The position numbers and the translations under genes were made by a program. From an uncultured Clostridia bacterium (GTDB lineage Bacteria > Bacillota > Clostridia > TANB77 > CAG-508), in the NCBI GenBank assembly GCA_944390345.1, contig CALXPP010000004.1, forward strand, positions 1 to 64,000: a stretch of DNA of 64,000 bases, in the 5' to 3' direction. The notes under the pieces were generated by a model. That model was given only the letters and a program-made list of their open reading frames with translations, was not told the DNA's origin and did not search any database. Each line of letters opens with the position of its first letter. Position 1 is the stretch's first letter. Shown here piece after piece: positions 55,351 through 63,798 of this stretch.

Positions 55351-56244
55351 TTATTTTTTTTCTTCAGATTTTTTTTCTTCTTGATTTTTTTCTTTTTTAT
55401 TATTTGATTCTGTTAAAAGATTTTTTATTAAAATTTTCTTTAAAACATCTTCTCTTACATCAGCTATTAAAGTTCCATTTTTAGCAATTGACATTTTTCC
55501 TGTTTCCTCTGAAACTACAACTACTATTGCATCTGATTCTTTAGAAATTCCAATTGCTGCTCTATGTCTAGTCCCCAATTCTCTTGCTATATCTTTATCA
55601 TCAGATAAAGGTAACATACAAGAGGCTGCTGCTATTTTATTATCACTTATTATTACTGCACCATCATGAAGGGGAGTATTTGGAACAAATATATTTACTA
55701 AAAGCTGTGGTGATATCTCTGCATCTATTGGTATTCCTGTTGCAATTATATCTTGTATTTTTATATCTCTTTCTATTACAATCAATGCTCCTGTTTTTGT
55801 TTTAGAAAGCTCTGTAGCAGCAATAGCTATTCTATATATGTTTTCCTTCTTTTTTGCATCTATATCTTTTTCTAAACCAAATAATCTGCTAAATCTATTT
55901 GAGCTTCCTATCTGCTCTAGAGCTCTTCTAAGCTCTGGTTGGAAAACTACAATCAGTAAAAAAACACCATATGTCATTACAGAAGATAGTATATAGTTTA
56001 ATATGTATAGATTTAAAAATTTACTTATCACTGTTACTAAAACAAGTACTATAATTCCTTTAAGTAATTGCCAAGCTCTAGTGTTTTTTAGCATTTGAAA
56101 TACTTTATAAGCTAAAAAGCAAACTATTACAAGATCTATTATAAGTGTAATTAATTTTATTGGATATAAATATAAACTTTTTAAATAAGTTAGTATGTTT
56201 TGTTCATATAAAATTTTAAAAGATTCTGCTAAATTTTCGATCAT
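55351..56244 (-). CDS. cdaA: Diadenylate cyclase CdaA
   Basis: Makes c-di-AMP, which controls potassium and osmolyte balance. 297 residues from MIENLAESFK (ATG 56244). Three N-terminal transmembrane segments (about 25-80), then the DisA_N catalytic domain with PLHDGAVII and GTRHRAAIG. The C-terminal tail is a Lys/Glu-rich stretch. No cdaR or glmM adjoins it; a 34-residue membrane peptide precedes it. Confidence 0.95.
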   Translation of the reverse strand: MIENLAESFKILYEQNILTYLKSLYLYPIKLITLIIDLVIVCFLAYKVFQMLKNTRAWQLLKGIIVLVLVTVISKFLNLYILNYILSSVMTYGVFLLIVVFQPELRRALEQIGSSNRFSRLFGLEKDIDAKKKENIYRIAIAATELSKTKTGALIVIERDIKIQDIIATGIPIDAEISPQLLVNIFVPNTPLHDGAVIISDNKIAAASCMLPLSDDKDIARELGTRHRAAIGISKESDAIVVVVSEETGKMSIAKNGTLIADVREDVLKKILIKNLLTESNNKKEKNQEEKKSEEKK

Positions 56245-56272
56245 CAATTTATCCTTCCTATATTTTAAAAAT

Positions 56273-56377
56273 TTATGCTGCAATTAAATAAAATATAAGT
56301 GTACCACAAACAGAAAATACCATTAAAAGCAATAAAACTATTGCAATAATTCTCTTCATTATTTTCATTTTATTCAT
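56273..56377 (-). CDS. Small membrane peptide before cdaA
   Basis: A 34-residue reading frame, MNKMKIMKRIIAIVLLLLMV then FSVCGTLIFYLIAA, with a basic N-terminus and a single transmembrane segment. GAGAGG lies about 11 nt before the ATG. It ends 28 nt before the cdaA start and is probably co-transcribed. Tiny single-pass proteins in this position could modulate the cyclase; that is inference. Confidence 0.6.
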   Translation of the reverse strand: MNKMKIMKRIIAIVLLLLMVFSVCGTLIFYLIAA

Positions 56378-56515
56378 CTTTTATCATTCCTCTCTCACAT
56401 AATATATATTAGTTTAACATAAAAAAAAAAACTTTTCAATATAAAATTTTTCCTAATAAAAACAAAAAATTTCTATATTTTAGCAGATGCCAAAACATAG
56501 AAATCTTTTAATTAA

Positions 56516-57409
56516 TTATTTAAAATATAAAGTTGGATTTACAGCTTCCCCATTAATATACATTTCAAAATGAAGATGTGGTTCATCTAAAATTTCAAAG
56601 CTTGCAGTATCTCCTACTGTTGCTATAGTTTGTCCCTTTTCAACAGTTTCTCCTATTTGTACAAACTCTGTTGTTAGTAGATTTGAATATATTGTTTTAT
56701 AACCATTTCCATGATCTATAGTTATGGTTAAACCATATCTTGGATCTGTTTTTATACTCTCTATTTTTCCTGCTTCAGAAGCTACTACTATAGAAGTTCT
56801 TTCTGCTTTTATATCTATTCCTAAATGTGTTGTCCACTCTTCTAAAGTATTTGAATATATTAAAGTATCATTTGCAAAATCTTTTGAAATTTCACCTGCT
56901 ACTGGTGCCATAAAACTCAAATTATTTTCCACTTTGTTACCACTATCTGTGTTTTCTGTAGTATTTGTAACAGTATTTTCAGTAGAGTTATTTACTACTG
57001 TATTTTCTTTATCGGTAGTTTGTGCAATATTATTTGCTGTATTATTTACAGTATTAGTTGATGAAACCTTGGCTGTATTTTGTGAACTAGTATTTGTTTT
57101 CTTGCTCTTTTCTGTACTTGTAGTATTTTCTTCTACTTTATCATTTACCGTATTAGCCAAAGCATTTTCTACAATGTTATTTTCCTTTCCCTTATCTTCA
57201 CTAAAACTTGCTGAAACAGTATTATCATTTGCTACAATAGTATTTATAGCTCCTAAATCTAATACGCTTAAATTTGCCTCTTCTTTTAATTTCCTATTAT
57301 ATATTGTAAAAATAATAACAAAAGCAATTATAGAAATTACTAGCACTATTCCAAAAATTTTAACAATTTTACTCATCTTTTCTTCTTCAAAAAAATCTCT
57401 TCTACTCAT
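56516..57409 (-). CDS. spoIIQ: SpoIIQ-like M23 peptidase-domain protein
   Basis: 297 residues: one transmembrane segment (about 16-35), a long Asn/Thr/Ser-rich linker (40-165), and a LytM/M23 domain with HLGIDIKAE, DHGNGYKTIYSNL and PHLHFEM. The His residues of the metal site appear intact, as in clostridial SpoIIQ, whereas Bacillus SpoIIQ has lost them. Encoded after spoIID and sigF, it is expected to form the forespore side of the SpoIIQ-SpoIIIAH channel. Confidence 0.85.
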   Translation of the reverse strand: MSRRDFFEEEKMSKIVKIFGIVLVISIIAFVIIFTIYNRKLKEEANLSVLDLGAINTIVANDNTVSASFSEDKGKENNIVENALANTVNDKVEENTTSTEKSKKTNTSSQNTAKVSSTNTVNNTANNIAQTTDKENTVVNNSTENTVTNTTENTDSGNKVENNLSFMAPVAGEISKDFANDTLIYSNTLEEWTTHLGIDIKAERTSIVVASEAGKIESIKTDPRYGLTITIDHGNGYKTIYSNLLTTEFVQIGETVEKGQTIATVGDTASFEILDEPHLHFEMYINGEAVNPTLYFK

Positions 57410-57469
57410 ATTTTCTTCCTTTCTTTATAGAATTTCATTATGTTTTAAGTATTTGCATTTTTTTGAAGA

Positions 57470-58450
57470 TTATTCACTTATTTCCACATCTTTGTAATAA
57501 TGTTTAATAATTTCAATATAATTTTTTCCTTGTTTTGCTAAACTATCGCTTCCAGTCTGACTTAAGCCAACACCATGTCCATAGCCAATTACTGAAAAAC
57601 GAATATTATTTTCAATTATTTCTACAGAAAACTTAGCAGATTTTAAATTAAACAAAGTTCTAGCTTCGACTCCAGAAATATTTTTGTTTCCTATCTTAAT
57701 AGTTTTTACTCTTCCTGCTTCTGTATATTCCTTTATTTGAACGGCATCAGAGCTACCAAAATCTATATTGAAATCAGAGTATTTTTCTAGCATTTTTGCA
57801 ACTAATTCATCTTTTGATATATTTACTTCTGAATTATAACTACTATATGCTTCTTCTCCACTAGTTTCCACACTTACTAAATATGGAAGGCTTCCTCCCC
57901 AAACATATTCTGGGCTTTCTGTTTTTCCGCCACTATTACTGTGAAAAAAAGCATTAATAGGTTCATTTTGATATAATATTACTTTTCCTTTGGTTGTCTC
58001 TACTGCTTCTACTATCTTATTCCAATATTCATCTCTTTTACTTTCTTCCCATCTTGCTAGCCTATTTTCTTTAGAAATCCAAGCTTGGCAACATAAAGCA
58101 CTGTCACAAATAGATGCATTTTCGTGTTTACTACCATTTTTTATTTTGTATATAGTATAAGTCCTTGCTACAACTGCCTGGGCTTTTAATGCTTCTAACT
58201 CAAAACTTGCAGGCATTTCAGCTGATACAACTCCTAATAAATAATCATCTAAATTTAGACTCTCGACACTACCATCTTCTGTGTGTAATAAATTTATTGT
58301 AGTATAATCTCCATAGTTAAAAGGCTCACTCTTTTCTTCTATTACTTCATTTGATAAAGTTTCTTGCACTTTTTCTTTATTTGCCAAAAAAGGTAATATT
58401 ATTGCGACTACCACTGCGAAAATTATATATTTAAAAATCTTCTTAAACAT
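57470..58450 (-). CDS. spoIID: Stage II sporulation protein D
   Basis: A 326-residue membrane-anchored lytic transglycosylase for engulfment. N-terminal transmembrane segment (about 7-23), YLLGVVSAEMPASFELEALK, AVVARTYTIYK, CDSALCCQAWIS and FFHSNSGGKTES are the conserved parts, including the catalytic Glu in SAEMP and the zinc-site cysteines. It lies 28 nt after sigF. Confidence 0.95.
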   Translation of the reverse strand: MFKKIFKYIIFAVVVAIILPFLANKEKVQETLSNEVIEEKSEPFNYGDYTTINLLHTEDGSVESLNLDDYLLGVVSAEMPASFELEALKAQAVVARTYTIYKIKNGSKHENASICDSALCCQAWISKENRLARWEESKRDEYWNKIVEAVETTKGKVILYQNEPINAFFHSNSGGKTESPEYVWGGSLPYLVSVETSGEEAYSSYNSEVNISKDELVAKMLEKYSDFNIDFGSSDAVQIKEYTEAGRVKTIKIGNKNISGVEARTLFNLKSAKFSVEIIENNIRFSVIGYGHGVGLSQTGSDSLAKQGKNYIEIIKHYYKDVEISE

Positions 58451-58478
58451 ATTTATATCCTTTTAGAAAATTTTTTAT

Positions 58479-59207
58479 TTATGAAGCATTTTCTTTAATC
58501 AATTTATTTTTTAAATCTTTTAAAATTCTTTTTTCTATTCTTGAAACTTGTACTTGAGAAATTCCAAGAATTTTTGCTACTTGTGTTTGAGTTTTTTCCT
58601 TGTAAAATCTAAGTACAATAATTTTTTTATCTCTTTCTTTTAGTGAATTTACCATTTCATTTAATACTATTTTATCTATAATCTTTCCTTGCTCATCACG
58701 ATTACTTACTATTTTATCAATTTTCGTAGACTTTCCATCTTCATATACTTCTTCATTAATGGACTCTACTTGTTTTGAGGCTTCTATTGCAGATACTATA
58801 TCTACTTCTGGTACCTTTAATAAATCAGATAATTTCTTTACAGAAATAGATTCTCCTTTTTTTAGTACATATTCTTTTTCAATCTCTTTTATTTTTATTC
58901 CAAGTTCTTTTATGCTTCTACTTACTTTTATAATTCCATCATCACGAAGAAATTTTTTTATTTCACCTAAAATATATGGCACTGCATAAGTAGAAAATTT
59001 TACACCAAATTTAAAATCAAATTTTTTAATAGATTTTATCATTCCAATACATCCTATTTGATATAAGTCTTCAAGCTCATACCCTCTACCTGTAAATCTT
59101 TTTGCTATGCTCCAGATAAGACCATTATTTATCTCTATCATTTTTTCTAAAGCCTTAGAATTCCCAAGACTTGCACCTTTAAGCATAGCTTCATTTTTTT
59201 CAAACAT
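58479..59207 (-). CDS. sigF: RNA polymerase sigma factor SigF
   Basis: A 242-residue sporulation sigma factor. Region 2 (DLYQIGCIGMIKSIKKFD, VKFSTYAVPYILGEIKKFLR), region 3 and region 4 (ILGISQVQVSRIEKRILKDL) are complete. SigF and SigG are alike; the assignment rests on its place directly after spoIIAA and spoIIAB. Confidence 0.95.
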   Translation of the reverse strand: MFEKNEAMLKGASLGNSKALEKMIEINNGLIWSIAKRFTGRGYELEDLYQIGCIGMIKSIKKFDFKFGVKFSTYAVPYILGEIKKFLRDDGIIKVSRSIKELGIKIKEIEKEYVLKKGESISVKKLSDLLKVPEVDIVSAIEASKQVESINEEVYEDGKSTKIDKIVSNRDEQGKIIDKIVLNEMVNSLKERDKKIIVLRFYKEKTQTQVAKILGISQVQVSRIEKRILKDLKNKLIKENAS

Positions 59208-59251
59208 AAAACCTCCTAAAGCATTTATCTATGCTTAATAAAAAATTTAAT

Positions 59252-59719
59252 TTATTTAATTTCGTATGTATTTACAGAAAACTCCTTTTCCTTTTTTATC
59301 TTTTTTCCCATTGTTATTTTAGTTCCAAGACCCACTATTGATTCTACTTTTAAAGAATCCATAAAACTCTCCATTATAGTAAAGCCCATACCTGATCTTT
59401 CTAAATTTCCCCTAGTAGTATATAGTGGCTCTTTTGCTTCTTCAATATTTTCTATTCCTTCACCATTATCTGATACTTCTATTTCTATTTCATCTTCATA
59501 TAGCTTTGCTCTTACCCTAACAATTCCTTCTGAATTTGGATATGCATGAATAATACTATTGGTTACTGCTTCTGATACAGAAGTTTTTATATCAGCAATT
59601 TCTTCTATAGTTGGATCAAGCTGTGTTGCAAAAGCAGCTACAGCAATTCTTGCAAAAGCTTCATTTGCTGATTTACTTAAAAATTCTATTTTCATTTCAT
59701 TTTTTACCAGTCTGTCCAT
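59252..59719 (-). CDS. spoIIAB: Anti-sigma F factor and kinase SpoIIAB
   Basis: 155 residues from MDRLVKNEMKIEFLSKS. The ATG at 59719 has AAAGGAA upstream, while an in-frame start further up lies inside spoIIAA. The GHKL ATPase fold has SEAVTNSIIHAY, SDNGEGI and RSGMGFTIME. It holds SigF inactive and phosphorylates SpoIIAA. Confidence 0.95.
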   Translation of the reverse strand: MDRLVKNEMKIEFLSKSANEAFARIAVAAFATQLDPTIEEIADIKTSVSEAVTNSIIHAYPNSEGIVRVRAKLYEDEIEIEVSDNGEGIENIEEAKEPLYTTRGNLERSGMGFTIMESFMDSLKVESIVGLGTKITMGKKIKKEKEFSVNTYEIK

Positions 59720-59750
59720 TGTAAAATTCCTTTCCACAGTTAGTCTTATA

Positions 59751-60080
59751 TTAACCATTTACTATTTTTTCGTCTTGAATAATTGGAATAATTTTTAATA
59801 TTCCTGCCATTTCAAAAACTCTTCTTATCTTCGGACTTACATTTACCATTTCTAGCTTGGTACCATAACTACAAGCTGTTTTATACCTTCCTATTACTAA
59901 TCCCACTCCGGCGCTATCCATAAATACAACACGATTAAAATCAAGTATAACTCTTTTAGGCATAAATCTTTGAATCTCATAATCTATTCTCCTTCTAATA
60001 ATCTCTGATATGTGATGGTCCAATTCTTCTGTTATTTCAAACACCAGCACCTTGTCCTCAATAAAATGTTTTACATTCAC
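59751..60080 (-). CDS. spoIIAA: Anti-anti-sigma factor SpoIIAA
   Basis: A 109-residue STAS protein with the phosphorylated Ser in VVFMDSAGVGLVIGRY. The start is GTG at 60080 with GGAGG upstream. It is the first gene of the spoIIA operon. Confidence 0.95.
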   Translation of the reverse strand: MNVKHFIEDKVLVFEITEELDHHISEIIRRRIDYEIQRFMPKRVILDFNRVVFMDSAGVGLVIGRYKTACSYGTKLEMVNVSPKIRRVFEMAGILKIIPIIQDEKIVNG

Positions 60081-60116
60081 TAAACTGACCTCCTTTTTCT
60101 TTTGTTCTGTTTTAAT

Positions 60117-60144
60117 ATTCTATATTTTAAATAAAATCTCCTTT
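60117..60144 (-). promoter_or_regulatory. Candidate sigma-H promoter of the spoIIA operon
   Basis: On the minus strand AAAGGAGAT (complement of 60136-60144), 12 nt and ATAGAAT (complement of 60117-60123) match the RNAGGAWWW-N11/12-RNNGAAT consensus except for one G. Sigma-H control of spoIIA is established in Bacillus. Confidence 0.55.
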
Positions 60145-60170
60145 GAAGAATTTTAGGAAGTTTTAGCGAA

Positions 60171-60197
60171 AAAAAAGAAGTCATTGACTCCTTTTTT
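60171..60197 (-). terminator. Terminator after the 60.3-kb gene
   Basis: AAAAAAGAAGTCA and TGACTCCTTTTTT arms with one mismatch and flanking A/T runs. It likely ends the LRR-operon transcript before the spoIIA promoter. Confidence 0.5.
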
Positions 60198-60340
60198 CTT
60201 TTTATTGTTTTTTTATTTAAAATAGTGTTTTATATGAGCTTTATTGACAAAAAAGTTAATCTTTCTATTTTATGAATATCTCTTCACTAGCAAAATAATT
60301 TAAGCTCTTTTTTTATATGAAAACCGTTTAAAAATTTAAA

Positions 60341-60592
60341 CTAAAAACCTGGAGAATAATCTGGAAAGTCTTCATAAACATATTTTTCTGATTCGGATAC
60401 ATCATCTTTTATTATATCTCCATCCTTGTCATATACAATATAATTACCAGTTGTTTCATTTTTTTCAAAAGTAACATTAGAAGAACTACTCTCTACAAAA
60501 TCTTCTTTAGAACTATTTGATTTTATTATAATGAAAATAGATATTAAAACTAGTAAAATAATAAATGCTATAATTAGTAATTTTTTCTTCAT
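60341..60592 (-). CDS. Small membrane-anchored acidic protein
   Basis: 83 residues: an N-terminal transmembrane or signal segment (about 4-24), then an acidic Ser-rich tail (YIVYDKDGDIIKDDVSESEK). GGAAAAAG precedes the ATG. It lies 21 nt after the LRR gene, probably in the same operon. Not recognised. Confidence 0.55.
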   Translation of the reverse strand: MKKKLLIIAFIILLVLISIFIIIKSNSSKEDFVESSSSNVTFEKNETTGNYIVYDKDGDIIKDDVSESEKYVYEDFPDYSPGF

Positions 60593-60613
60593 AATCTTTT
60601 TCCTTTCTATATT

Positions 60614-63438
60614 CTAAAAACTACCAGTTGATTGCTTCCAGCCTAAATTAGTTAATGGTGACCAGTCCATAATTGAAGAATTTCCTGTAAAGTTTAGAGT
60701 AGTTAATGAACCAGTTTGATGTAAATCTGCTAAAATTTCTAAATTTCTTATGTCTCCATAAGTATCGTAAATTCCATTACAATTATTTAAATTTAGCGTA
60801 GTTAATTTATTCATATTCTCTAAAGCTTGTAAACTTGAAAAACCATTTGTAGTTCCGCTTAAATCTAAACTTTCTAGTTTTGTACAATTGCTTATTCCTG
60901 ATATGTCTGAAATATGGCAATCTATTAAACTTAAAGAGGTTAAATTTGTATTTTCACTTAGAAAATCTAAATTTTGTAAGTTTATACCTCTCATTGTTAT
61001 TGAAGTTACATTTTTTAATTTATTTGTCCAACTTGAGGCAACAAAATTAAATGTTTCTTGTGAAGTACCACCTCCAAAGTTTATATTTTTTATATTTACA
61101 TCTTTCATAGCAGATATTATATCTTCAGAAATATATTCTTTTGCTCTAAGATCTAAAATTAAATTATTTACAGTTATATTATAATTTTTTAGTTGATCTA
61201 ATATTGTTTTATATGTTGTATTAAAATCTAATCTTCCAAAATGTCCAAATGGTACTTTCTCTAAAGTTTGGTTTGCTAGATTTTGAAAATTTAAAATTGT
61301 TTTTTCATTATCCATATAAAAAGATTTTATTGTAGTTATACTAGATGGTAAAATTATTGAGCAACCAGAACTTTGAAAATATATAGATGTTAATTTAGTG
61401 TTACTTAAATCTAAAGTAATATCATCTTCACACATACCATTTGTTGTTATATATGTAATTTCTGTACATTTTTCTAATTGCTTTTTTAGCTCTGTGTTTT
61501 GAAGTCCAGCTCCGCAGTAAGTTGTGTATCCTGCTTTTCCATTATAGCAACTTGTTCTTGATATGGTTTTTTGCATTTTTGTTAAATCTATTTTAGGATT
61601 ATTACACATAAAAGAAGTTACTGCTGTTGCGTATGTATCTAATTTTGATACCTCATCTCCTACAATTCCAGTATTATTAAATAAAATTTGTACTAATTTT
61701 GTTTTTCCCTCTAAAAAGTCAAAGCTTGTTAAATTTGTACAATTGTTTAAATTTAATTCTTCTAAATTATTATAATCTTTTAAAATTTCATTTAGAGTGG
61801 TATTTGAAACTGTACTACCACTTAAATCCATATATTTTACTAAAGCTTTTTGAGAACTATCTAAATTTTTTAAATATGTAATTTTTTCTGTATCTGTTTC
61901 TGCTAAATTTTTATATGAAAAATTTGATGATGTTGTTAAATATTCTAAATATTTACTATCAATACTTTTATTTGAAACAACAATTGGTAAATATATATCT
62001 GCAATTCTAGTAACAGAAGCTAAATCAAAATTACTATTTCCAGCTAATCTTAAAAGAGATAACGCATTTTGTTCTTTTAAATAATCTACCCATATAATCT
62101 CATTATTTTGCAAACAAGCTAAATATAATTTTGCAGAATAATTAATAAAACTTAAAGCATCTGTTTCTTCATTTCTCTCAGCTCCTTCATTTGCTCCTAA
62201 ATTATTATTTGGTGCATATAAATATCTTAAGCCACTCATATTTTCAATACCTTTTAAAGTATCTAAATTATTATCTTCTGCTCTCAATAAATAAACATTA
62301 CTATAATCTGTAATTCCTTCTAAAGTTGTTATATTGTTATTTTGCAAATTCATAAATTTTATAGCCTTTTTAGTAGTGTCACTTAAATTTGAAAGTGGTA
62401 AAGTAGTTGTTATTGTTCTAGAAGATTTTGTAGTTGCATATGATGCACTCATATAATTTACTTCACTTAGATAACTTATATTTCCAACTACTCCAAAATA
62501 CTCTAAATTACTAAATTCTGCACTTGCTAAGTCCGTACTAAATTTTGTTAATTCATTATCATCAATACAATATAGATATAATTTATTTAATTTGCTACCT
62601 AAATTACCTAAAGCAGAATAATCTGATATTGTGCAATTTTTCATCATTATTTCTGTTATTTGTACTGCATTTTGTATTCCTTCGAGTGAACCTTTATAAT
62701 TTGTTAATGTTAATTTTTTTAGAGATGTTAAATTATATAAATCTGTTAACATAGCACCAGATGAGCCATCTATTTCAAGTGAAGTAACTTTTTTTATATC
62801 CTGTGCTGTAATTTTCTCACCATTATTAATTATATTAGAAAATGCACTACCTGCTGCAAATACTTCTCTATTTGGATCATCTAAATCTATTTCTGAATCA
62901 TCTATTCCTACTATACTATCTTTTCCAGAAGCACAATAATATACTTTAAGGTCTGATGTAACTCCATATACATCATTAAAATTAGCATAATCTTGATATG
63001 TATTATCTCCTGCATCTCCACCTTTTAGACTTATATTACTATTTGAATTAGCTTCAAAAGCGCTTTTATCAATAAAATAACACATTTGTCCATCAGAAGT
63101 AACAACATAATTTAAAGCACCAAAGCCATAATTTTTAGGCATCCAAAACCAAGAGCTACTTTCAATATTAGATTGCAATGCTTCTACTTTATTATTAGCG
63201 TCTTGTGGTAATGTATCATAATGAGAAACATAATATTGGTTCAAAAATTCCTCTAATGCTGCTACACTCTGTGCATAAGTTGCATTTTGTGCTTGTGTAA
63301 TTATTCCATTGTCTCCGAATTACTGCATTTAAACTTACCCCCGCTAATATTAGCATTACTATTATTGATATTACTAGCGCTATTAGTGTTATTCCGTTTT
63401 TTCTGTTTCAATGTTTGAAATGATTTTCTTTCGTTCAT
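60614..63438 (-). CDS. Prepilin-anchored leucine-rich-repeat protein, reading through two CGG +1 shifts
   Basis: From ATG 63438 (AGGAGG about 10 nt upstream) the zero frame gives MNERKSFQTLKQKK and meets CGG (63394-63396). Skipping C gives GITLIALVISIIVMLILAGV, a prepilin cleavage site and membrane helix. At 63315-63317 a second CGG follows VI; skipping C gives GDNGIITQAQNAT and the long frame to 60614. The combined product is about 940 residues: prepilin leader, a short N-terminal domain, then irregular leucine-rich repeats (LTSLSLIDCHISDISG, LESLDLSGT, LTTLNLNNCNG). In the GGA frame an upstream TGA excludes an independent start. Probably a surface adhesin-like protein. Confidence 0.8.
63315..63317 (-). 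other. CGG recoding site 2 in the prepilin-LRR gene
   Basis: Reading GCA-GTA-ATT-CGG-AGA; needed GCA-GTA-ATT-(C)-GGA-GAC-AAT-GGA. It restores the G-[DE]-N-G-I motif that follows the helix in the intact prepilin at 46 kb (LGENGIIS). Confidence 0.85.
63394..63396 (-). other. CGG recoding site 1 in the prepilin-LRR gene
   Basis: Reading AAA-AAA-CGG-AAT; needed AAA-AAA-(C)-GGA-ATA-ACA-CTA. It restores the prepilin cleavage glycine and ITLIAL. Confidence 0.85.
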
Positions 63439-63478
63439 TTAAGCTTTTCCTCCTATGTTTATTTTTATAATTTAATTG

Positions 63479-63504
63479 GGAGAAAAGAATTTAATCTTTT
63501 CTCC
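63479..63504 (-). promoter_or_regulatory. Hairpin in the leader of the LRR gene
   Basis: GGAGAAAAG-ATTAAATT-CTTTTCTCC, a 9-bp perfect stem about 40 nt before the start codon, holding a GGAG sequence. It may influence translation or end an upstream transcript. Confidence 0.45.
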
Positions 63505-63626
63505 TTTAATCCATAAAAAACAAACATGTCTAATGACTTTTGCTTTTTCTTGAAAGAAAACCATTTCAAAACTTCTCTTTTTTATTTTTATGGATTTTCC
63601 TTAAGTATTTTGCTTAAAGAAATAAA

Positions 63627-63670
63627 AAAACACTTATAAATACTTAAAAATAAATATTTATAAGTGTTTT
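63627..63670. terminator. Strong AT-rich hairpin
   Basis: AAAACACTTATAAATA and TATTTATAAGTGTTTT, 16-bp arms with T run on the plus side. Confidence 0.6.
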
Positions 63671-63717
63671 TCATCTTTCTAAAATCTATTTTTTACATTT
63701 ATATTTTTTCTTAATTA

Positions 63718-63746
63718 TTGACATTATTTACTGATAATGTTAGAAT
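63718..63746 (+). promoter_or_regulatory. Promoter-like sequence inside the inverted repeat
   Basis: TTGACA (63718-63723), a 17-nt spacer and TAGAAT (63741-63746). It points into the recD2 terminator, so any transcript would be only about 45 nt. Confidence 0.35.
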
Positions 63747-63758
63747 TTTATCAAATAG

Positions 63759-63796
63759 AAAAAGAACCTTAAGCAAAATACTTAAGGTTCTTTTTT
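63759..63796 (-). terminator. Terminator of recD2
   Basis: AAAAGAACCTTAAG-CAAAATA-CTTAAGGTTCTTTT just after the recD2 stop, with A/T runs on both sides. Confidence 0.8.
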
Positions 63797-63798
63797 AG

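Larger units (their letters stand above)
63599..63787. repeat. 19-bp inverted repeat pair around 63.7 kb
   Basis: CCTTAAGTATTTTGCTTAA (63599-63617) is exactly complementary to TTAAGCAAAATACTTAAGG (63769-63787). Between them lie a 16-bp hairpin (63627-63670) and a promoter-like sequence, but no gene. The 360-bp gap between the LRR gene and recD2 holds nothing else. It may be a non-autonomous element or duplicated terminators. Confidence 0.6.

Noticed and set aside
46517-63438. CGG reassigned to another amino acid such as Trp or Gln
   Set aside because: Plain reassignment keeps the frame. Here the downstream conserved sequence is in the +1 frame at every site, so a three-base reading cannot give the protein.
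63599-63787. Insertion sequence ends
   Set aside because: Only about 190 bp in total, with no transposase and no visible target duplication.
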